A stretch of 19,278 nt of DNA from contig CAZNNN010000013.1 of assembly GCA_964574405.1 (NCBI GenBank), forward strand, positions 1-19,278, written 5' to 3'. The notes beneath the pieces were generated by a model that had not been told where the DNA came from, did not search any database, and saw only the letters and a list, made by a program, of their open reading frames with translations. A program made the position numbers and the translations under genes. This DNA comes from JBBAAW01 sp964574405 (lineage in GTDB: Bacteria > Patescibacteriota > WWE3 > UBA101185 > UBA10185). Every line of letters begins with the position of its first letter. The first letter of the stretch is position 1. Of the stretch, positions 13,407-19,278 are shown in pieces.

Positions 13407-13513
13407 CTATCTTCCCAGAAATCATACTCTAGTATTTTTGGCGCTGGTAGGTTTAACTTCTCTGTTCGGAATGGAAAGAGGTGGGTCCCTACCGCTATCA
13501 TCACCGAGACCTT
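13390..13513 (-). rRNA. rrf: 5S ribosomal RNA
   Basis: The minus strand begins AAGGTCTCGGTGATGATAGC and contains GGGACCCACCTCTTTCC and CCGAACAGAGAAGTTAAAC, the 5S core. The 3' end CGTCGCCGGGATCTT pairs with the 5' end over about 15 bp (helix I). Length is close to 124 nt, slightly long. It follows the 23S gene with the 23S processing-stem arm directly upstream. No T-tract terminator is seen after it. Confidence 0.95.
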
Positions 13514-13515
13514 GG

Positions 13516-13545
13516 GCGCAAAAACCTTTAAAACCAGATAGAAAT
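13516..13545 (-). other. 23S processing stem, 3' arm
   Basis: In the transcript this arm (ATTTCTATCTGG then TTTTAAAGGTTTTTGCGC) is complementary to the 5' arm at 19048-19077 over 30 nt with one G-U pair and one mismatch. The two arms bracket the 23S gene and would form the precursor stem cut by RNase III. Confidence 0.85.
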
Positions 13546-13740
13546 AAACTTCGATGTTAATCATCAATAAAAAGAGTCGCAAAAATTAGTACCGCTTAGC
13601 TCAACACATTGCTGTGCTTACACCTGCGGCCTATCAACATAGTAGTCTCCTATGATCTGCGTCCCCTTGCGAGGAAGAGTTCTAATCTTGGGGCGAGTTT
13701 CGTGCTTAGATGCTTTCAGCGCTTATCTCTGCCGAACATA

Positions 13741-13773
<33 letters not shown>

Positions 13774-13896
13774 TACACCAGAGGTTCGTTCATTAGGGTC
13801 CTCTCGTACTACTAACAACCCCCCTCAGAACTCATGCGCTTGCTGTGGAAAGAGACCGAGCTGTCTTACAACGCTCTGAACCCATCAACGCGCCGT

Positions 13897-13929
<33 letters not shown>

Positions 13930-13962
13930 ACTCCAGCCCCAGGATACGACGAGACGACATCG

Positions 13963-14669
13963 CAATCATTCAACTATCTCTAGTTGCGCTGACTATATCT
14001 TCATCCTCTTTCTCACGAGATGTGAGAGTAGGAGTTGGCGTATTATATGAGCTTTATTTTTCGAACTTCGTCCGAACAACTCATATCTCGTCCGCCATAG
14101 GCGGACTCAGTCGATACGGGGTCTCAACGGAAGTTTGTATTCCATACTTTTTATTATATAAGGCTTTACTAAATCGATAAAATGATTAATACACCTTGTA
14201 GATAAGCGTATTCTATAATACAACTTGTCTTTGTTAAGAGTAGCAATCAGTCCCGACTCCCCTAAAAGCTTAATCAGAAATTTTTGGTCATTAATACAAA
14301 ACTGCTGGGTATTAAAGTAAACGCTAGATCGTGATCTAGATCCGTCGTCCATAAACCAAACAGCTAGTATTAGCGGATTTAACCGTAATGACCTTGATAT
14401 AGATTTTTGTCCTTTTGAGTAGAACAAGTCGTAATACCGATTTAATTCTGACAAACTAAGAGTTGTAAACCTATAAGAAAGTCTGTTGACTCCAGAAGTT
14501 CTTAATATAAAGAACCGTCACCAAGCAACTTTCCTAAAAGTATGAATACTTGCTTTTCCGTTAGACTTCCCACGGTATTGTCCATTGATACATTATATCA
14601 ACTGGAGTTCACCGTTATTAGCCAAATTTTTGGTTCCAAATTACTTTGGAAGCACCCCAATGTACTTAA
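13963..14669 (-). mobile_element. Group I intron in 23S rRNA after U2500 (E. coli numbering)
   Basis: The 707-nt intron splits GGCACCT from CGATGTCG. The last intron base is G, as required. A guide sequence GGGTGC (14657-14652) pairs with exon GCACCU and puts the conserved G-U pair at the splice site. Core elements: P-like AATAACGGTGAA and Q-like AATACCGTGGGAAGTC (near 14600-14570), R-like CGTATCGACTGA (14118-14107) and S AGATATAGTCAGC (14000-13988). The P8-like arm is a GTCCGCC-ATAG-GGCGGAC hairpin (14090-14106, plus-strand loop). It carries a frameshifted LAGLIDADG gene between Q and R. Confidence 0.9.
14107..14585 (-). pseudogene. LAGLIDADG homing endonuclease gene of intron 2500, broken by a one-base frameshift
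   Basis: The first part reads from ATG 14585: MDNTVGSLTEKQVFILLGKL then LGDGSLY and a TAA at 14504-14502. LLGKLLGDGSL is the first LAGLIDADG motif. The remainder continues one frame over from 14502: RTSGVNRLSYRFTTLSLSEL and on through the second motif ILAVWFMDDGS to YIIKSMEYKLP. Adding one base between 14505 and 14502 restores a single frame of about 160 codons, fitting the two-motif LAGLIDADG_2 family. The reading frame overlaps the intron core at both ends: the ATG precedes the Q element and the TGA stop lies in the R element. Both halves are well preserved apart from the frameshift, so the damage is recent, or is a sequencing error, or is bypassed. Confidence 0.85.
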
Positions 14670-14720
14670 AGGTGCCAAACCCTACCGCCGCTGTGAACGC
14701 TCGGGTAGGATCAGCCTGTT

Positions 14721-15574
14721 CACTATTGTCTTTTGTTACCAAAAGAGCTGACTATATCTTTCCGCCAGAGGCGGATACGGCATATAATATGGTTTAGGAT
14801 TTAGCGTCATACACGCTAGAAACCATATTCTTCCACTTAAGGAAAAGTCGATACGGGGTTAAAGTCCAATTTTGTACTTCATGCAGTCTGGAACAAACGG
14901 AGAAATTAACTTAATAAGTTCTCTAGTTTGTAACACAGAAAACAACAAGCACCACCCAAGCTTCTTGCGTTTAAGCTTTGGGCTTAGGTTAAAATTCTTA
15001 GTCATGACTAAGGTCAAAAAATCAAACTCTTTACTGGAATAATTAGGTAAATATATGTACGACATCTTGTCTTTCTTGTAGTAGTATCCGTCATCCAGAT
15101 ACCAAACACACAGAGAAAGAGGGCGATGTAACAGTTCGACCATATTCTCTGGAATCACCTTTTTACCGTGGTCGTCATAAAAAATCCTTCTAAAAGCGCC
15201 AATTTCCGGCGACGAATTAGATTGAAAACGACAATATGAGTAGGTTTTTCCGTACTTTTGGTTGAATCTATTTAATGTAGTGGGCCTCCCTTGAAAAAAT
15301 TCAGGAAAAAACTTTGCTTTCCACATTAAATAGTCGTACTGCTTTAAACTATGCTCCAACCTTATTCTGGCATTTTTAGCACCAGTAGGCTGGATATAGG
15401 CATCTCCCATTATCATTCCAACAAGAACTACTTTTTGAACTTTATTCATACACGCTATTATACTGGACTCAACTTCCCACGGTATTGCCCATTGCGGGGT
15501 TTCACCGTTATTAGCCATATTTATTACCTCCACATTACTGTGAAGGAGGACAACAACCCGCCTTCTGCGGGCTT
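14721..15574 (-). mobile_element. Group I intron in 23S rRNA after U2449, the omega position
   Basis: The 854-nt intron splits CTGGGGAT from AACAGGCTGAT and ends in G. The guide GTCCTC (15551-15546) pairs with exon GGGGAU, giving the G-U pair at the splice site; a CCCGC-CTTCT-GCGGG hairpin sits between exon and guide. Core elements: P-like AATAACGGTGAAACC, Q-like AATACCGTGGGAAGTT (near 15510-15470), R CCCCGTATCGACT (14858-14846), a TCCGCC hairpin arm (14761-14775) and S AGATATAGTCAGC (14759-14747). It encodes an intact LAGLIDADG endonuclease between Q and R. Confidence 0.92.
14859..15533 (-). CDS. Two-motif LAGLIDADG homing endonuclease, I-SceI-like
   Basis: This 224-residue intron-encoded DNA endonuclease would cut intronless 23S alleles at the insertion site. 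The first motif LVGMIMGDAYI (37-47) and the second LCVWYLDDGYY (141-151) each end in the metal-binding Asp (D44 and D148). Compared from memory with yeast I-SceI, the layout agrees: GLILGDAYIRS at motif 1, IPNNLVE..L.P.SL before motif 2, a YWFMDDG-like motif 2, and LIKPYLIP.MMYKL at the end, here LIKLISPFVPDCMKYKIGL. The start at 15533 lies in the intron core; MNKVQKVVLVG (codon 29, 15449) is a likelier alternative, because the codons before it coincide with the P and Q elements. The stop TAA touches the R element. The protein looks intact. Confidence 0.9.
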   Translation of the reverse strand: MEVINMANNGETPQWAIPWEVESSIIACMNKVQKVVLVGMIMGDAYIQPTGAKNARIRLEHSLKQYDYLMWKAKFFPEFFQGRPTTLNRFNQKYGKTYSYCRFQSNSSPEIGAFRRIFYDDHGKKVIPENMVELLHRPLSLCVWYLDDGYYYKKDKMSYIYLPNYSSKEFDFLTLVMTKNFNLSPKLKRKKLGWCLLFSVLQTRELIKLISPFVPDCMKYKIGL

Positions 15575-16064
15575 ATCCCCAGGGTAACTTTTATCCGATA
15601 AGTTCCGGGCCATCCATATGGCACTCGGAAGATCACTAAGACCTGCTTTCGCAACTGCGCGACTTGTATGTCTTGCAGTTAAGCTCCCATATACCTTTAC
15701 GCTTACATCCCGATTTCCATCCGGGATAAGGGAACCTTTGTGCTCCTGCGTTACCTTTTAGCAGGAAACCGCCCCAGTTAAACTGCCCACCAGACATTGT
15801 CCTCTTGACCGATAAGGCCAAGTAGTTAGGCTTGTCGCCTTAACAGAGAGGTGTTTCATTGACGATCTTTCAACTTTCGTAGAAAAATCTCCCTCCTACA
15901 CTACACAATTAAAACAACTAACCAATGTCAAGCTACAGTAAAGCTCCATGGGGTCTTTTTGTCCAACAGCAAGTAACCGGCATCTTCACCGGTAGTTCTA
16001 TTTCACCGAGCCTGTGATTAAGAGAGTGCTCAAGTCGTTACGCGTTTCGTGCGGGTCGGAACTT

Positions 16065-16788
16065 CGCTTTTTGTCCATTTAGCGCAAAGCGCACAATGGA
16101 TTTATCCATTATTGCTAATGGCGCTGACTATATCTTTGTCTTATGTTCCCCGTTTATTTGGCGACTTAGGAAACGGATCTTTTCGACATTTTCAGTCAAT
16201 TTATGCTGACGGTTTTTCATCATCAAACATATTTCTTTGAATAATCTAAAAGACTCGTTCTTGGTCGATATTAAAGGATGCTCCTCAAAGTGAGGAATAA
16301 TCCTGGTCAGCAAATCATTTAGAGATCTTACCTCATACTTAATTGTCTTGTCGGACCTGTCAGGCCGGATTGAACCGCACCCAAAATAGTCTTTCATTAA
16401 ATAAAGTACTTGCGCTCTAGCTTTGTTTTGCGACACGGAGAAACTTGGTCTAATTTCCCATCCCAGTTTATGTCTTGCGCTTTTATTTGTTGAAACGCAA
16501 AAGCAACCTTCACCGTCAGTAAAGGCGGTAATGTAGGTTGGAATGTGAATTTTAGGCATTTGATAAGACATCGGCGTATTATGCAGTTTAAGTCTGTCCA
16601 TAAAGTCAATGGACCAACTGCATCGTCCACATTGTTGTAACACAATTTAGTGGAACAGTCGATACGGGTCCCCGCCAAGGCGGGATTCCCACGTGATTGT
16701 CATTAAGTCTACCTGCACATGTGCTCCCTATAAGCACTGACTTAAAGACTTTCCCGTTATAAGCCGATACGGGTTCGTTTTTCTTCTT
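16065..16788 (-). mobile_element. Group I intron in 23S rRNA after U1951
   Basis: The 724-nt intron splits TTGTCGGGT from AAGTTCCGACC and ends in G. A 3-nt AAG at both junctions leaves a +3 ambiguity; the U1951 placement obeys the group I rule and equals the known Coxiella L1951 site. ACCCG near the 5' end can pair with exon CGGGU but with U-A rather than the usual U-G at the splice site. Core elements: P-like TATAACGGGAAAG, Q-like CAATCACGTGGGAATC (near 16700-16685), R CCCGTATCGACTG (16668-16656) and S AGATATAGTCAGC (16135-16123). The endonuclease ORF lies between R and S, unlike in the other two introns. Confidence 0.9.
16128..16643 (-). CDS. Single-motif LAGLIDADG homing endonuclease of intron 1951
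   Basis: The reading frame has 171 codons; MSYQMPKIHIP (codon 25, 16571) or MPKIHIPTYI (codon 29, 16559) are likelier starts than 16643, since the first codons carry no family similarity. One LAGLIDADG motif is present, YITAFTDGEGCFCV (37-50), with E45 at the catalytic position. One motif means a homodimer, as in I-CreI; the order FSVSQNKARAQVL, then GCGSIRP, then LLTRIIPHFEEHPL also follows the I-CreI plan. It would cleave intronless 23S DNA at the intron site. The stop codon TAG is part of the intron S element AGATATAGTC, so coding sequence and ribozyme core overlap. Coxiella has a LAGLIDADG enzyme (I-CbuI) at the same rRNA site. No damage is seen. Confidence 0.88.
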   Translation of the reverse strand: MLQQCGRCSWSIDFMDRLKLHNTPMSYQMPKIHIPTYITAFTDGEGCFCVSTNKSARHKLGWEIRPSFSVSQNKARAQVLYLMKDYFGCGSIRPDRSDKTIKYEVRSLNDLLTRIIPHFEEHPLISTKNESFRLFKEICLMMKNRQHKLTENVEKIRFLSRQINGEHKTKI

Positions 16789-17581
16789 ACCCGACAAGGG
16801 ATTACGCTACCATAGGATCCTTATAGTTAAGACCGCCGTTCACCCGAGCTTAGACCCAAAGCTGTTGCTGTCTTGCGACAGCCGTCACCTCAGGCTTTAA
16901 CTTACGGGCACTGGGCACGCGTCGACCCCTATACTTCCTCTTACGAGTTAAGCAGAGATCTGTGTTTTTGTTAAACAGCCGCTTGAACCATTTTTGTGCC
17001 CCCGCCTTTGCTTGCGCGCGGACGGGCATCCTTTTCCCTAAGTTACGGATGTAATTTGCCTAGTTCCTCAATCACAGTTCACTCGATCGCCTTGGTATAC
17101 TCTACCCGTCTACCTGTGTCGGTTTGTGGTACGGATGGTATAAAACCTCCCTAGAAGTTTTTCTTGGACGCACGACTCAATTAAGTTGACTCAATTACGA
17201 GCCTTCCCATAAGCTCACATTCAGGATCTCTCCAACGTTCCCGCGGATTTGCCTACGGGAACTAGCTAACTTTTTGGACCGGAATCTTTAACCGGCTTAA
17301 CCTACCGCGCGCCGTTACTCCATTGGTAAAGCGGTTCCACACCAGTGCAGGAATATTAACCTGCTGTCCATCGGCTACGCCTTTTGACCTTACCTTAGGA
17401 CCGACTAACCCTCCGTTGACTGACATAGCGGAGGAAACCTTAGACTTACGGCGGCCGCCGTTTTCAGGCGGCTCTCGTTACTCAAGCCAACATACTCACT
17501 TGATGACGCTCCAGCATGCCTTACAGCACACCTTCACTGCTTAAATCCGCCTATCGGCGGAGACATCAAAGCTCCCCTACC

Positions 17582-17706
17582 GTGTGTGAAGGATTAAAAG
17601 CTATGAGATTGCTCGAGTGGGTTCGTTGCGACGCTGCGCTACTGCGCAAAGTCGCTCCTTAACCCACATCTTGCCAATCTCTCACAACCTTAAACCCTCC
17701 ACACAC
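17582..17706 (-). other. Lineage-specific 125-nt helix expansion in 23S rRNA (helix 45 region)
   Basis: Between the conserved segments AACGGGGCTAAGCAGAAAACC and GGTAGGGGAGC, E. coli has a short stem (about 1164-1185). Here a long interrupted hairpin is present: outer arms CACACAC/GTGTGTG, then paired AATCTC, GTGGGTT, GCGAC and TGCGC segments, with a TACT-type loop near 17640. It contains no ORF or group I core, so it is an rRNA expansion, not an intron. Confidence 0.65.
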
Positions 17707-18441
17707 CCACGAAGTCGGTTTTCTGCTTAGCCCCGTTAAATTGTCGGCGCAAAACCGTTAAACTAGTGAGCTGTTACGCTTTCTTTAAAGGATGGCTGCT
17801 TCTAAGCCAACCTCCTAGCTGTTTAAACGGTTTCACTACCTTGCCCACTTAGCAGAAATTAGGGACCTTATTCGATGGTCTGGGCTGTTTCCCTCTTGCA
17901 ACAGGAGATTGCCCCCCATTGCTGACTCCCGCACCACTAACGAGCATTCTGAGTTTGGTAAGAATGGGTACCCTTGCGAGCCCCAATTCTTTCCAGTATC
18001 TTTACCTCCCGTTAGATCGTCACGCGAGGCATTAGCCCGCCGTTAGGCGGGCATAGCGACGCACAAAGCGCGGAGCTATACCTAAATATATTTCGGGGAG
18101 AGCCAGCTATCACCAGGTTCGTTTGACGTTTCACCACTAATCACAAGTCATCCGAGCATTTTTCAACATACACCGGTTCGGTCCTCCATCTACCTTTCGG
18201 TCGACTTCAACCTGCTCATGATTGGCTCACCTGGCTTCGGGTCTAATTCTACGCACGAACGCCCTTTTAAGACTCGGTTTCCCTAAGCTTGCGTTGTTTA
18301 TAAGCAACTTAAGCATGCGCGCAGAATTAACTCGTTGGCTCATTCTTCAATAGGCACGACATTAGGACATCCGCCTTGCGGCGGACCCCCTTTGTCAGCT
18401 TGTCTGTACACGGTTTCAGTTTCTATTTCACTCCCCTAACA

Positions 18442-18486
<45 letters not shown>

Positions 18487-19047
18487 GTTTTTGCGTATTT
18501 AGCCTTGGCTTATGGTCAAGCCTGCTTCACACAGGATTTCTCGTGTCCCATGTTACTCTGGATCAACCCAAGAAGGCATTTTCATTTTGGATACGAGGCT
18601 ATTACTCGCTATGACCTAACTTTCCAGAAATGTTCTCCTATGAAAGTGCTTTGTGACTTCTTGCCACTTAAAGTGACTATGGGCTGTCCGCACCCCTATA
18701 GATTGATTTAATCTTAGGTTTGGGCTTCTTCGCTTTCGCTCGCCGCTACTAACGAAATGCATATTTGTTTATTTTCCTCCAGTTACTAAGTTGGTTCAGT
18801 TCACTGGGTGTGCTCCTAAATGCCTTCTTTCCCTGTCTTACGACAAGAAACTTTAGCAAATGGTTACCTTACATTGCTGTAGGTAGGGTTTCCCCATTAG
18901 GACATCTCCGGGTATAACGCTTCTTGACAGCTTCCCGAAGCTTAACGCAGTCTGGCACGTCCTTCATCGCCGCAAAAACCCTAGGCATCCTCCGTGTACA
19001 TTAATTTCTTTTTTACTAAGACGATTTACATGAAATTTTTCAATTCA

Positions 19048-19077
19048 ATTTCTATCTGGTTTTCAAGGTTCTTGCGC
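19048..19077 (-). other. 23S processing stem, 5' arm
   Basis: In the transcript this arm (GCGCAAGAACCTTG then AAAACCAGATAGAAAT) pairs with the 3' arm at 13516-13545 over 30 nt with one G-U pair and one mismatch. It lies between tRNA-Ala and the 5' end of 23S. Inside it GCGCA and TGCGC just beyond 19077 could also form a small local hairpin. Confidence 0.85.
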
Positions 19078-19097
19078 AGTTTATGCGCTTGTCAATT

Positions 19098-19173
19098 TGG
19101 TGGACCCGACGGGATTCGAACCCGTGACCCTCGCGATGCAAACGCGATGCTCTGCCAACTGAGCTACAGGCCC
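19098..19173 (-). tRNA. tRNA-Ala (anticodon TGC)
   Basis: The 76-nt cloverleaf is complete. The acceptor stem GGGCCTG pairs with CGGGTCC, the D arm has AGCTCAGTTGGCAGAGC, the anticodon stem-loop is CGCG-TTTGCAT-CGCG with anticodon TGC, and the T arm is CGGG-TTCGAAT-CCCG. The 3' CCA is encoded. It sits in the rRNA operon spacer upstream of 23S, a usual place for tRNA-Ala. GGCCC-AAA-GGGCC at 19169-19181 spans its 5' end and may form a hairpin during processing. Confidence 0.97.
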
Positions 19174-19278
19174 AAAGGGCCAGGTCCATATTATATACGC
19201 TCGTTTGAGCGATTGCTAATTAAGTAAAAGGGTTCAGAGCAAGTGAACCTTTCCATTCCGTGGAGTGTAAGTTATCAC
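19174..19278. other. rRNA operon spacer upstream of tRNA-Ala
   Basis: No gene is seen. The 16S gene should lie beyond the window; its 3' end (anti-Shine-Dalgarno region) is not in these 105 bases, and no second tRNA is present in them. Confidence 0.6.

Noticed and set aside
16397..16797. Minus-strand frames overlapping the start of the intron 1951 endonuclease
   Set aside because: They cover intron core elements and a different frame of the endonuclease; no LAGLIDADG motif is present in them.
17582..17706. A fourth 23S intron
   Set aside because: The segment has no group I P/Q/R/S elements or ORF and no clean exon junction; its long self-pairing fits a helix expansion.

Overview
The window is a bacterial chromosome segment that most resembles the Candidate Phyla Radiation (Patescibacteria). 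The reasons are a 23S rRNA gene interrupted by three endonuclease-bearing group I introns, several single-copy AAA ATPases with DUF4143-type C-termini, coding genes with almost no Shine-Dalgarno sequence and promoters sitting right on the start codon, and short reduced versions of housekeeping proteins. TGA is used as a stop (clpC, the RelA/SpoT gene, an intron ORF), so this is not a code-25 lineage. Katanobacteria, Microgenomates or Parcubacteria are all possible; I cannot choose between them from sequence alone.

Layout, left to right. (1) 1-150: the 5' end of an unidentified GC-richer gene with a strong Shine-Dalgarno sequence, unlike everything else here, followed by an intergenic stretch with an 18-bp tandem repeat and a GTCATCGCGAGCGTAGCGAA-type dispersed repeat. 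(2) 550-3280: a modular accessory region on the minus strand. A NYN-domain nuclease-like ORF, a DUF4143 ATPase and a NYN remnant are each followed by a copy of a 27-43 bp direct repeat, and compact promoter-plus-terminator units lie between them. (3) 3282-6778: a second DUF4143 ATPase, an orphan coiled-coil protein and a third DUF4143 ATPase, all minus strand, each with its own promoter placed for a leaderless or near-leaderless mRNA and two with operator-like repeats upstream. (4) 6881-8278, plus strand: a short RelA/SpoT homologue with an eroded hydrolase site, followed by a possible small RNA and a strong terminator. (5) 13228-8473, minus strand: a tight operon encoding an S1-domain protein, a ClpC-like unfoldase and RadA, with TAATG and ATGA overlaps. 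(6) 19278-13390, minus strand: part of an rRNA operon with tRNA-Ala(UGC), 23S and 5S; a 30-bp inverted repeat flanks the 23S gene as its processing stem.

The 23S introns can be placed by alignment of the exons to E. coli numbering: after U1951, after U2449 (the position of the yeast mitochondrial omega intron) and after U2500. The last two lie in the peptidyl transferase centre, separated by a 51-nt exon of exactly the E. coli length. Intron 1951 encodes a one-motif LAGLIDADG protein. Intron 2449 encodes a two-motif protein that resembles I-SceI, the enzyme of the omega intron itself. Intron 2500 carries a related two-motif gene broken by a single-base frameshift. Conserved P/Q/R/S core elements can be seen in all three.

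The most unusual features are the three-intron 23S core with the omega-site I-SceI-like enzyme, the repeat-bounded accessory modules with minimal promoter-terminator units, and a TCCGCC-loop-GGCGGA hairpin that recurs in rRNA expansions, introns and intergenic DNA.
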